Positions 16,686-24,622 are shown, counted from the first letter of the stretch. The stretch is 64,000 bases of DNA from Burkholderia sp. Leaf177 (GCF_001424345.1 NZ_LMPF01000022.1:413245-477244); one strand, 5' to 3'. Made by a program: numbers and translations. Notes: generated from the letters alone by a model not told the origin.

Positions 16686-17938
16686 ACATCCGGGAGAAGT
16701 CAGTGGGACATAACATCGAAATCACGAGCAGCGGCGGCAAAACGTTTTCGGCCTACATGGCTGCGCCCGCGCAAGGATCAGGACCAGGCCTCGTGCTGTT
16801 GCAGGAGATCTTCGGCATCAACGACTACATGAAGTCGATGGCCGAACGATTCGCGGAAGAAGGATATGTGGTGCTGGTTCCGGATCTGTTCTGGCGCATG
16901 CAGCCAGGTGTCGAGCTCGGTCACGACGATGCCGGATTTGCCGCCGCGCTCGACTTCAACGAGCGGCTCGACATCGACCTGGCGGTGAGGGACATCGCCT
17001 CCACAGTCCAGGCTCTGCGAGCGCTTCCCGAGCATGCGGGAAAGGTCGGCGCTATCGGCTATTGCCTCGGCGGCAAGCTCGCCATGCTCTCGGCTGCGGC
17101 AATCGATCTGGATTGCGCAGTCAGTTACTACGGCGTGGGACTCGACGCCTATCTGGACCGGGTCGCATCGATTTCCTGCCCGATGATCTTTCACTTTGCC
17201 GGCAACGACGGGCTGTGCCCGCCTGAAACTCGCGCGACCATACAGACTGCGTTGAAGGCGCGGGATGGCATTGAAATGTACGTGTACGAAGGTTGCGACC
17301 ACGCGTTTGCAACGCCATCGCGCGAGAGCTTCGACAAACCCGCATCCATGATGGCGTACTCGCGGACCATGGGAATGCTGCGCAAGATCCTTGGACCGGT
17401 CTACGACCTGAACGCGCTGTGGGAAGAGCACTGCTATTACGAATTCGGCACACGCGACGTCGACGCGGTCATGCCCACAATGGTTGCCGCGCCGTATGTG
17501 AACCACGTGCCGACCATGACGGGCGGCGTGGGCCACGACGAATTGAAGCGCTTCTACAAGTACCATTTCGTCGATGCCAACCCCGCCGACACGCGCCTCA
17601 TTCCAATTTCGCGCACCATGGGCGCAGATCGAATCGTCGATGAATTCGTTTTCTGCGCCACGCACGATCGCGAGATCGACTGGCTGCTGCCGGGCCTTGC
17701 GCCCACCGGCAAATACTTCGAGATTCCCATGCTCGCGGTGATCTGCTTTCGCGGCAACAAGCTGTACAACGAACACATCTATTGGGATCAGGCATCGGTG
17801 CTCGTGCAAATTGGCGCACTCGATCCTGCTGGCTTGCCGGTGGCCGGGATCCAGACAGCTAAGAAACTCCTCGACGAAATGCTGCCCACCAATGCGCTGA
17901 TGCCGAACTGGCAATCGAGCGAGGGCCGGCCCGTCTAG
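16682..17938 (+). CDS. Dienelactone hydrolase fused to a SnoaL/NTF2-like domain
   Basis: 418 aa in two parts. Residues 1-235 are a dienelactone hydrolase with all the catalytic residues: Glu42 (QEIFG), Cys128 (GYCLGG), Asp176 (NDGLCPP) and His207 (GCDHAF). Residues ~240-410 (DLNALWEEHCYYEFGTRD... IYWDQASVLVQIGAL) look like an NTF2/SnoaL-type cone domain, which in other proteins binds or isomerises small molecules. Start ATG 16682 overlaps the SDR stop (ATGA), so hydrolase, SDR and fusion form one coupled string. It probably opens an enol-lactone-like product of the pathway; this is inference. Confidence 0.82.
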   Translation: MNIREKSVGHNIEITSSGGKTFSAYMAAPAQGSGPGLVLLQEIFGINDYMKSMAERFAEEGYVVLVPDLFWRMQPGVELGHDDAGFAAALDFNERLDIDLAVRDIASTVQALRALPEHAGKVGAIGYCLGGKLAMLSAAAIDLDCAVSYYGVGLDAYLDRVASISCPMIFHFAGNDGLCPPETRATIQTALKARDGIEMYVYEGCDHAFATPSRESFDKPASMMAYSRTMGMLRKILGPVYDLNALWEEHCYYEFGTRDVDAVMPTMVAAPYVNHVPTMTGGVGHDELKRFYKYHFVDANPADTRLIPISRTMGADRIVDEFVFCATHDREIDWLLPGLAPTGKYFEIPMLAVICFRGNKLYNEHIYWDQASVLVQIGALDPAGLPVAGIQTAKKLLDEMLPTNALMPNWQSSEGRPV

Positions 17939-18043
17939 TTCCTTCGAACAACCGCGTTGCTTTTCTTCGTCGTAACGCGCCGTTTGCGCGGGGACGGCGT
18001 TCGTCTATATAACGGATATTGAATACTCATAACGAGCTTCATC

Positions 18044-19210
18044 ATGAAACTTGCCAAGCGCATTACCGGAACGTCGAAGAAATCCTTCGGCATGTATGAA
18101 AAAGCTGCCCGCATGGGTGGCGATACGTCGGACCTGATTCATCTGGAACTGGGCAGCCCGCATGCCGACACACCCGACCTGATCAAGCAGGCAACGGTCG
18201 ACGCCCTCATGCGCGGCGACGTGCATTACAGCGACCTGCGCGGGCTGCCCGCACTGCGCCGCGCGCTCGCAGCGAAGCTGCAACAACAGAATGCGCTCGA
18301 TGTCACCGAAGACGAAGTGATCGTCACGAACGGCCTCACGCATGGCTCGTTCGCTGCGTTCTTCGCGCTGCTCGACGAAGGCGACGAAGTCATCTTGCTA
18401 GCGCCGTATTATCCGCAGCATGTCGGCAAAATCGAGCTTGCGGGTGCGCGTCCGGTACTCGTGGACCTCGACCGCAACAACAATTTTTCCATCGACGCGA
18501 AAGCGATCGAAGCGGCCATCACGCCGAAAACGAAAGTGATCGTGATCGTGAATCCGGCGAATCCCACAGGCCGTGTCTACACGCGCGAGGAACTCGAGCA
18601 ACTCGCCGACCTTGCAATCCGCCACGACCTGGTGGTGATGTCAGACGAAGTGTATGAAGAGATCGTGTACGACAGCGCGCGTCACATCAGCATTGCAAGC
18701 TTGCCGGGAATGAAAGCGCGCACGATCTCCATGTTCGCATTCACGAAATCGTATGCCATGGATGGCTGGCGCATTGGTTACGTGGCCGCGCCCGCGGACG
18801 CGATTGGCGCAATGCTCAAGATCACCGCGAACGACGTCACGCACGTGAACACGTTCATTCAGGCAGGCGCGCTCGCGGCCGTCACCGCGCCGCGCACTGC
18901 GCTCGCTCATCTTCTCGACGATGACCGCGAAAAGCGAGACCTGGTTGTCGAGAGTTTGAACGACATGCGTAACGTCACGTGCGCGCAGCCGGAAGGTGCG
19001 ATCTATGCATTTCCGGATATCGCCAGGACGGGGTTGTCGGCGCAAGCGTGCGCTGACCGCATCCTGGAGGAAGCGCGTGTCGTAGTGGAAGCAGGCAGCT
19101 TCTATGGCGCGGCGGGCGAAGGCCATCTTCGCGTGTGCTTCGGGTCGGAATCGAAGGAGCGCGTTGCGGAAGCCATGACGCGCTTGCATCAATTCTTCGA
19201 AACGCTTTAG
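18044..19210 (+). CDS. Class I/II PLP-dependent aminotransferase
   Basis: 388 aa of fold-type I. Motifs: NPANPTGRVYTREELE (PLP-phosphate/substrate region), SDEVYEEIVYD (Asp/Tyr), and the Schiff-base Lys in FTKSYAMDGWRIGYV. The C-terminus carries LRVCFGSE. It would move an amino group between an amino acid and a 2-oxo acid. It begins 105 bp after the dienelactone hydrolase, with a short AT-rich stretch between, so it may be read from the same promoter or have its own. A strong terminator follows. Confidence 0.85.
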   Translation: MKLAKRITGTSKKSFGMYEKAARMGGDTSDLIHLELGSPHADTPDLIKQATVDALMRGDVHYSDLRGLPALRRALAAKLQQQNALDVTEDEVIVTNGLTHGSFAAFFALLDEGDEVILLAPYYPQHVGKIELAGARPVLVDLDRNNNFSIDAKAIEAAITPKTKVIVIVNPANPTGRVYTREELEQLADLAIRHDLVVMSDEVYEEIVYDSARHISIASLPGMKARTISMFAFTKSYAMDGWRIGYVAAPADAIGAMLKITANDVTHVNTFIQAGALAAVTAPRTALAHLLDDDREKRDLVVESLNDMRNVTCAQPEGAIYAFPDIARTGLSAQACADRILEEARVVVEAGSFYGAAGEGHLRVCFGSESKERVAEAMTRLHQFFETL

Positions 19211-19236
19211 AGAATCCAGCGGCGTTCGAGCACACT

Positions 19237-19275
19237 AAAAAGCCCGCTGACCTTCGAGTCAGCGGGCTTTGTCTT
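19237..19275. terminator. Bidirectional intrinsic terminator
   Basis: Perfect 11-bp stem (19241-19251 with 19258-19268), core AGCCCGCTGAC, 6-nt loop. It is preceded by AAAA and followed by TTTGTCTT, so it can end both the aminotransferase transcript and the convergent porin transcript. Confidence 0.88.
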
Positions 19276-19309
19276 GCATGGAACGTTTGCACGTCCCATG
19301 CTGCCTGCA

Positions 19310-20425
19310 TCAGAAACGATGCCGGATACCAATGTCGCCCACCACCTGATTCGCCGACGACGACGTGCCAATACCAATGATCGACGCGCGCGCATTGTCA
19401 CCCTGGGCGTGCTCGGTCAGCACCATTGCGTAGACATCGGTGCGCTTGGATAACGCATAGTCGATCGTCGTGCTGATTTGATGCAACTTGAGGCCGCCAA
19501 GCGTTGTAAGCGTGTAGCCGGCTGCGCCGGTCAGCGCCGGCGTGAACGAGTACGTAAAGCCCACCTGGCCGTTGCGGAACATCGCGTTTTCTACGTTTTT
19601 GCCGCGCACACCTGCGTACAGCGCCTGCGTGTACATGGCATAGACGAAGGTCTTTGCGAACCTGTAGCTCGACGCAACGCCCATGGTTCGCAGATAACTG
19701 CCGCCTACCACATTGCGCCCTGTTGGCAGACCTGTCAGCGACGAGACGTCTAGCAGCGACCCCGATCCCGCGACCTCCGTATAGGCGGCTGCTACGTTCC
19801 ATGCGCCAAGGTTGTAGCTTGCCGAGTAGCTGTATGAACGGCCATCGCCATTGATATCGCCGGGCAAATTCGAGAAGCCGTACATGGCGCCGAATTGCAG
19901 GCCCGACCAAACCGGCGTGAGGTACTGCACCGAGTTCGTCAGGCGCTGCGCATTGGCGCGATCGTTGGCGAGCGGATGGTCGGAAAACTGGCCTAGAAGC
20001 CAGGTCGAGGTCTCATACATACCCAGCGTCGCGCCCATGTAGTCGTACTGGTTGCCGAGCGTCAGCGTGCCGTATGTGTTGTCCCTCAGGCCGACATACG
20101 CCTGGCGGCCAAAAAGCTTGCCGCCCTGCCCCAGCGCGCCGGTGCCTGTGCTGTAGCCGTTTTCAAGCACAAAAATTGCGCTCGTGCCGCCACCCAGATC
20201 CTCGATGCCGCGAAAACCTACGCGGTTGGCCTGCATGACGGAGTTGGTGAACTCGTATTCGTGCTTGCCTCCGACGTTGCTTACATATCCCACGCCGGCA
20301 TCCACGATGCCATACAGCGTGACCGAGCTCTGAGCATGGGCGGCTGGCGAGAGCGCGGTGACGCAAGCTGCGGCGACTGCGGGAGCGATTACCTTCGAAC
20401 GGCGCGAAAAGAAGCGTCTGGTCAT
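19310..20425 (-). CDS. Trimeric porin, Burkholderiales type
   Basis: 371 aa with a signal peptide ending AAHAQ, then QSSVTLYGIVDAGVGYVSN, the usual opening of burkholderial OmpC-like porins. Alternating beta strands run throughout, with the conserved FVLENGY and GRQAYVGL, and a terminal Phe (IRHRF), the outer-membrane sorting signal. It is divergent from the GntR gene, with the regulon palindrome between. It probably carries the island's substrate across the outer membrane. Confidence 0.9.
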   Translation of the reverse strand: MTRRFFSRRSKVIAPAVAAACVTALSPAAHAQSSVTLYGIVDAGVGYVSNVGGKHEYEFTNSVMQANRVGFRGIEDLGGGTSAIFVLENGYSTGTGALGQGGKLFGRQAYVGLRDNTYGTLTLGNQYDYMGATLGMYETSTWLLGQFSDHPLANDRANAQRLTNSVQYLTPVWSGLQFGAMYGFSNLPGDINGDGRSYSYSASYNLGAWNVAAAYTEVAGSGSLLDVSSLTGLPTGRNVVGGSYLRTMGVASSYRFAKTFVYAMYTQALYAGVRGKNVENAMFRNGQVGFTYSFTPALTGAAGYTLTTLGGLKLHQISTTIDYALSKRTDVYAMVLTEHAQGDNARASIIGIGTSSSANQVVGDIGIRHRF

Positions 20426-20512
20426 GTGCTGGTTTCGTGAAAGAGTAAGGATCGACCAACGCCGTCCGGGAAGACTATCCGGTCATGGCGGGTTCGAATG
20501 ACAATTCAGATA

Positions 20513-20540
20513 ATTTGATCAAATAATAATTTGATGAAAC
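20513..20540. promoter_or_regulatory. ATTTGATCAAAT operator, copy 4, with second degenerate copy
   Basis: Perfect palindrome at 20513-20524 and a second copy ATTTGATGAAAC at 20529-20540, 16 bp centre to centre. It lies in the 256-bp divergent gap between porin (88 bp upstream) and gntR (about 140 bp upstream), so it could control both. Confidence 0.75.
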
Positions 20541-20681
20541 GAATTGTTTTTGAGCCGAAATTCGCTGTCAAGCATTCGATTAGAATTTCGGCTGGTGTGC
20601 CACACCGCGTGCTTGTGGCGGGCGGTTCGTATCGCTGATACGATATGGACGCTGTTTTGATCGAACGATCACGGAGCTTCG

Positions 20682-21389
20682 ATGTTAGGAAACCAGATAC
20701 AACGCGTCGTCAAGCGGGGCACCTTGCAGGAGTCCATTTATGGGCAATTGCGCACGTCGCTCATGCAGGGACGGTTCGAGCCCGGGCAACAACTCACGGT
20801 CGCCGTCCTGGCGGAAGCCTTCGGCTCGAGCGCCATGCCCGTACGCGAGGCGCTACGGCAGCTGGTAGTGGAAAAAGGACTCATCGCACTTCCCAACGGC
20901 ACAATCCAGGTACCGGAGGTCAGCGAAAAGCGGCTGCGAGACTTGTGTGAGGCCCGGCTTGCGCTCGAAGGACTTGCAACGGCCATGGCCTGCGAGAACA
21001 TGGATGCGTCGTCGCTGCGTCGGCTCAAGCGGCTTATTTCAGAGCACGAACTCGCAATCAAGCATGACGGCATCCACGAGAGTCTGGAGAAAAACCAGGA
21101 GTTCCATTTTTTGATTTATAACGGCTCCGGCTCCACGGTGTTGCCGCAACTCATCGAAACCGTGTGGCTGCAATGCGGTCCGTATATGCGTGTGGTGACC
21201 GAAGAGGTCGAACGCAATCAGGACGTGCCGTATCATACGGCGGGCACCAATTATCATCATATCGTTGCTGAAGCGCTCGAAAAACGTGACGCACAAGCGG
21301 CTCGCAGCGCGATGGAAAAAGACATCAAGCTCGCCTTCGATTTTCTTATCGATGTGATGCGGACTCGAGAGCCTCACTCGGTCGTTTGA
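20682..21389 (+). CDS. GntR-family (FCD domain) regulator, predicted master of the island
   Basis: 235 aa. The N-terminal winged helix (YGQLRTSLMQGRFEPGQQL, then PVREALRQLVVEKGLI) is followed by an all-helical FCD ligand domain with EARLALEGLA and two later His-containing segments (EFHFLIYNGSG, NYHHIVAEAL) that usually bind a metal. GGAG lies 6 nt before the ATG. FCD regulators typically repress and release on binding an organic acid. The four palindromes in this island are the natural targets. Nothing else in the island encodes a DNA-binding protein. Confidence 0.88.
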   Translation: MLGNQIQRVVKRGTLQESIYGQLRTSLMQGRFEPGQQLTVAVLAEAFGSSAMPVREALRQLVVEKGLIALPNGTIQVPEVSEKRLRDLCEARLALEGLATAMACENMDASSLRRLKRLISEHELAIKHDGIHESLEKNQEFHFLIYNGSGSTVLPQLIETVWLQCGPYMRVVTEEVERNQDVPYHTAGTNYHHIVAEALEKRDAQAARSAMEKDIKLAFDFLIDVMRTREPHSVV

Positions 21390-21566
21390 TGCCTCAACTA
21401 GCGAATCCCATTGCGCTGCTAAACTGATGTTTGGTCCAGCGAGGTAGGCAATGCCCTGATACTGGTCTTGTTCATTCTTTGACCCCGGGCATTACAAAAC
21501 TTAACTATCCACTTGGCCCATCGCGCGCCCGTTTAGCCGCGATCAAATTCCCTTTAGATCAAGTGT

Positions 21567-22009
21567 TTCGATGCTTACGGCAGTCTGAAATTCCAGCCCG
21601 TCGGGCAGGACTGTCATGCGCAGGCAGGGCCGCATCTCGCCGTAGACTTCCTGTATGCCGACGTGGTGGACAGCAACACGGCCCAGCCGGTGCCCGACGG
21701 CACGCCGGGAGTGCTGGTTCTTACGCATCTCGACAAGCAGGCGGGACCGCTCGTACGCTGGTGGACCGGCGATATCGTCGTGAGGACAGCACGCCCTGCA
21801 CGTGCGGGCGCACGCATGCGCGGCTCGCCGGCGGCGTCCAGGGGTGCGCGGACGATATGCTCGTCGTGCGCGGGGTAAAGGTGTTCCCTCATCGGTGGAG
21901 CAGATCATGCACGGTTTCGAAGAACTCGGCAGCGAGTATCAGATCGTGCTCGACCCCTCAGTGCGCGACGCAAACAGCGGTTTCCTAACCGGCATCTGCC
22001 TGCGCATAG
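21567..22009 (+). pseudogene. Phenylacetate-CoA ligase-like gene, C-terminal remnant
   Basis: Three reading frames in succession read like the C-terminal half of a PaaK-type AMP-forming ligase. First FDAYGSLKFQPVGQDCH to VLTHLDKQAGPLVRWWTGD. Then, in another frame, TPCTCGRTHARLAGG and DDMLVVRGVKVFP. Then, in the third, SSVEQIMHGFEELGSEYQ. Two frameshifts and loss of the N-terminal half make it dead. It ends where IS66 sequence begins (~22015), so insertion probably removed part of it. Aromatic acid activation would fit the region, but no partner genes remain. Confidence 0.75.
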
Positions 22010-22014
22010 AAGCA

Positions 22015-22388
22015 CTCAACTGATCGTCACGAGCATCATCGAATTCAACCTTGATGCCGTTGGGAAATCGAATCTCCAAGCGAGGTGCAGTCTCCCTTGG
22101 CTGGGCCTGAGTTGGAAGCACGGGTATGAAAGCCGCTGCCGCCGGATTCAAGGTCTTAGCCACCGGCACGATCCCGGTGCTCGCCCGCCGTTTTTTGTCG
22201 GCCGTAACCCACGTACGCAACAAGTTCGCGTTTAATCTGTGGTTCAGTGCGAGACGTGCGACGGACACGCCCGGCGCCATGCAGGCCTCGATCAGTTCTC
22301 GCTTGGCTTTCGGGTCGTACACGCATCGACCGTCCTGCTTGCGGCCTACAATAAGCCGCGCTTTTAACTCTGAGGTGATGTCAGTCAT
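22015..22388 (-). pseudogene. IS66 tnpA (accessory protein), 3'-truncated
   Basis: From ATG 22388 the frame reads MTDITSELKARLIVGRKQDG, then YDPKAKRELIEACMAPGVSVARLAL and LNANLLRTWV. This is the helix-turn-helix TnpA of IS66 elements. The ending IRFPNGIKVEFDDARDD runs straight into the ligase relic at about 22015, so the tail is lost and replaced. tnpB and tnpC are missing. The right end of this element is recognisable at 22462-22468. Confidence 0.78.
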
Positions 22389-22390
22389 AG

Positions 22391-22416
22391 ATGTCCACGT
22401 TGATTTACGTGGACAT
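22391..22416. promoter_or_regulatory. Perfect hairpin immediately upstream of IS66 tnpA
   Basis: 10-bp perfect stem ATGTCCACGT / ACGTGGACAT with a 6-nt loop, ending 2 nt before the tnpA start codon. A transcript from outside would fold here and hide the ribosome site. A similar GTCCAC hairpin precedes the other IS66 tnpA at 37621. Confidence 0.55.
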
Positions 22417-22461
22417 ATGGTCGCCACTGTGAGGCGCTTCCGCTAGACGCTGACAACGGAC

Positions 22462-22483
22462 CGCTTACGAAACAACGTAAGCG
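22462..22483. repeat. Two IS66 ends facing outward, 8 bp apart
   Basis: CGCTTAC (22462-22468) closes the element on the left and GTAAGCG (22477-22483) opens the element on the right. GTAAGCG is the conserved tip of IS66 inverted repeats. They are separated by exactly 8 bp (GAAACAAC), the target duplication length of the family. Confidence 0.7.
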
Positions 22484-22519
22484 CTCGGCGATCTCAGGGG
22501 TTCGGGAGCCGATGTCAGC

Positions 22520-22718
22520 CTACTGTTGAAGCTGAGGCTGCCAGAGGTGCGGTGACAGCTCATCGAGCCAACTGGCGGGCTGCGTAGGGAGCCGCGTCAG
22601 GATGTTTTTCAGATAGGCATAGGGATCGTGTCCGTTAAGCTTCGCTGACTGGATAAGACTCATCACTGCAGCCTGGCGCCGACCCGCGCGAGCTGAGCCC
22701 GCGAAGAGCCAATTCCCT
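22520..22718 (-). pseudogene. IS66 transposase (tnpC), C-terminal fragment A
   Basis: Leftward frame reading NWLFAGSARAGRRQAAVMSL, IQSAKLNGHDPYAYLKNIL and TRLPTQPASWLDELSPH, the C-terminal tail of IS66-family transposases. It starts abruptly at the conserved GNWLF codons (22703-22718), where it collides head to head with another IS66 fragment. Everything N-terminal is missing. Confidence 0.8.
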
Positions 22719-22744
22719 ATGTTAGAGAAGCAATTCCATAACAG

Positions 22745-22943
22745 AGGGAACTGGCTCTTCAGTGACACCGTCGTCGGCGCAAATGCCGCCGCCAATCTGT
22801 ATTCGCTCGTGCAGACTTGCAAAGCCAATAGCATCGAGCCGTACCATTACCTCATCGCGTTGTTCAAAGGTCTGCCGAACGCGCGCACCGCCGACGACTA
22901 CGAGGCTTTGCTGCCCTGGCGACTAAATCCTCACGTGGCCTGA
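22745..22943 (+). pseudogene. IS66 transposase (tnpC), C-terminal fragment B, opposite strand
   Basis: Rightward frame reading GNWLFSDTVVGANAAANLYS, LVQTCKANSIEPYHYLIALF and ADDYEALLPWRLN. This is a different IS66 subgroup from fragment A. It also begins at the GNWLF codons (22745-22760), and the two copies of this 16-bp coding motif form an inverted repeat with one mismatch. The element's right tip CGCTTAC is at 22986-22992. Confidence 0.8.
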
Positions 22944-22985
22944 CGCATGTCGTACGGCAATGCGCAAGGGACACCGTCTAATGCG

Positions 22986-22992
22986 CGCTTAC
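22986..22992. repeat. IS66 right end (CGCTTAC)
   Basis: Outer tip of the IS66 element carrying fragment B, 43 bp after its stop codon. The next 8 bp are GAAACTCC, matching the left 8 bp GAAACAAC at 6 of 8 positions, so a decayed target duplication is possible but not shown. Confidence 0.5.
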
Positions 22993-23217
22993 GAAACTCC
23001 GACGCAGCCGATACACCGTCGTCCAATGCACGCCGAGGAGAAGCGCAGCGAGAACTGCCTGTTCTCGGGATAGCGGTCCCCGACCCAATGGTCGAAGCAC
23101 CGATGCGACCTTCTCATTGCGGCCGCTCCTCTCGTTAGCGTCCGTCACCGCCGCTCCTTTCCGACCTTCGTCCAAAGGCATTAGCAGAATTAAAGGGCAC
23201 GGCGGACGCGCTAGCAA
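22993..23217 (-). pseudogene. N-terminal fragment of a transposase/integrase with HTH, interrupted by IS66
   Basis: Leftward frame, probably from the Met at MPLDEGRKGAAV (~23181), reading VASVLRPLGRGPLSREQAVL and LLGVHWTTVYRLRRSF. This looks like the helix-turn-helix start of a Tn552/TniA-like DDE transposase. The frame stops exactly at the IS66 tip (22992), so IS66 seems to have landed in this gene. The rest is absent. The family call is tentative. Confidence 0.42.
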
Positions 23218-23429
23218 ATAACGATTGCTTATGTCAAATTAGTACTTGAATTGTCCAAACGCAGGGTCGAACACCGCGCGCACGGTCGCATATCCGGCTC
23301 TTTGTTTGCACGACGCCAGCTACCAATCACAGTCTATGCGCATCAAGCCGTAGCTGTCGCGTTGTGTCGGCCGCCTCATAACCCCGCATTACTTTGGCAA
23401 AATCTGCCAAAGCGTGCTAGAGCTGTTTT

Positions 23430-23666
23430 ATGACGACTATGAACATTTCCCTACCGGATTCGCTGATGGTCTACGTCCACGAACAGGTTGGCGAGGGCAG
23501 GTACGGCTCGAGTAGCGAATACGTCCGCGAACTGATCCGAAAAGACCAAGATCGCAAGCCTCTGCGCGAAATAATCCTGCAGGGTGCGATGTCCGGCCTC
23601 GCCGCCCCTGTTGACGCCGACTACTTCAAATCGCTGCGCGCTCGCGTGCATACTTTTCGCAGATAA
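23430..23666 (+). CDS. parD: ParD-type antitoxin
   Basis: 78 aa: MNISLPDSLMVYVHEQV, then SSSEYVRELIRKDQDR, the ribbon-helix-helix start of CC2985-type ParD antitoxins. The tail (AAPVDADYFKSLRARV) is where the toxin binds. The frame is intact. Translation may start at Met1 or Met4. A degenerate parE follows directly. ParD would normally repress the operon and neutralise ParE, which inhibits gyrase; here there may be nothing left to neutralise. Confidence 0.85.
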   Translation: MTTMNISLPDSLMVYVHEQVGEGRYGSSSEYVRELIRKDQDRKPLREIILQGAMSGLAAPVDADYFKSLRARVHTFRR

Positions 23667-23991
23667 GGGCTGAGCCCGTCATACCGACAAGGCTAGCTAG
23701 GCAGGACGAGGTGACGCACTACAATGTAGACGAAGGCTCGCAGGAGGCTGCGCTCGGATTCATCGCGGAGATCGAGCAGGCTTGCCAGCGCCTTTCCAAA
23801 CACCCGAACATCGGGTCTCCCCGTTACGCGTACGAGCTGGGTATCCCAGACCTGCGGTCGTGGCCACTGATCGCTATCCCCACCTAATCTTCTGTATTGA
23901 GCGCGAGGCCCATGTGGAAGTCTGGCGCGTGCTCGACGGCAAGCGGGATATTCCGGCTTGGCTGGAAAGTAACGACGATGAGACTCATTGA
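23666..23991 (+). pseudogene. parE: ParE-type toxin, inactivated
   Basis: The frame from AGG at 23666 reads AEPVIPTRLARQDEVTHYNV, then QACQRLSKHPNIGSPRYAYE and LRSWPL, then shifts frame to RYPHLIFCIEREAHVEVWRV, LDGKRDIPAWL and a stop at 23991. Family members start ATGGCTGAGCC with the A shared with the antitoxin stop TAA. Here TAAGG replaces TAATG, so the start is lost. A one-base deletion after WPL breaks the frame. Both lesions point to an inactive toxin. Confidence 0.82.
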
Positions 23992-24622
23992 CAGCCTCTG
24001 CACTACACCAGGTCCGTGAGGAGCATTCACGCACTTTCCCCTTTTGCCGCTTCATCGTGCATCTAACCGGCAGCACTCCCCGCCATGCGCAAACTGTCAC
24101 GTCGCATTTCGGGGGTACCATATATCCGAACCAGTGCAGCGGCCCGCTGCACAAATTGATAAACCGCTAGCTTTAATACGCATAGGAATGCGTACTATCG
24201 TTAAGGTGCATCTCCCACATATTATGTTCACTTCCGAAATTAGTGAACTGCAACAGCACCTACTCGAGGCGAGCGGGTCGCTGGCCCGCCTCGACACAAC
24301 GCAATCCGCTCGAACGACAAATGATGCCCGTTGAACGCTAATTTGAACTCTCGGCGCAAGGCGGAGGCGGTTTCCTTGTTTTGGTCATTGACGAAGCGCG
24401 GGATATGAGTCTGCGCAAGTGACTGTGGCTCGTGGAGATTCACAGTCTTCTTGGGAAGCAGTGCGTGCGCTCGTGAGTATTTCTGATCGCTTCGTTGCAT
24501 TTCCTCGATGAACCACTCGGCACCGTGACAATGCAGCCATTCTATTTTTGATCTGCTGAGCAGACATTCGCCGATTTAAAACTAAGGCCAAGACCCTACG
24601 CGCGTGTATTCATAGGTTTCGC
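23992..24622. other. No gene recognised
   Basis: 631 bp between the parE relic and the terminator at 24623. Short open frames on both strands show no family I recognise and no convincing ribosome sites. AT content is higher than in the flanking catabolic genes. Confidence 0.5.

Noticed and set aside
22469-23000. 8-bp target duplication around the IS66 chimera (GAAACAAC / GAAACTCC)
   Set aside because: Only 6 of 8 positions match, so it is noted but not claimed as a duplication.
24240-24500. 86-codon leftward frame upstream of the TRAP operon
   Set aside because: No homology recognised, no good start and in a decayed region; not supported as a gene.
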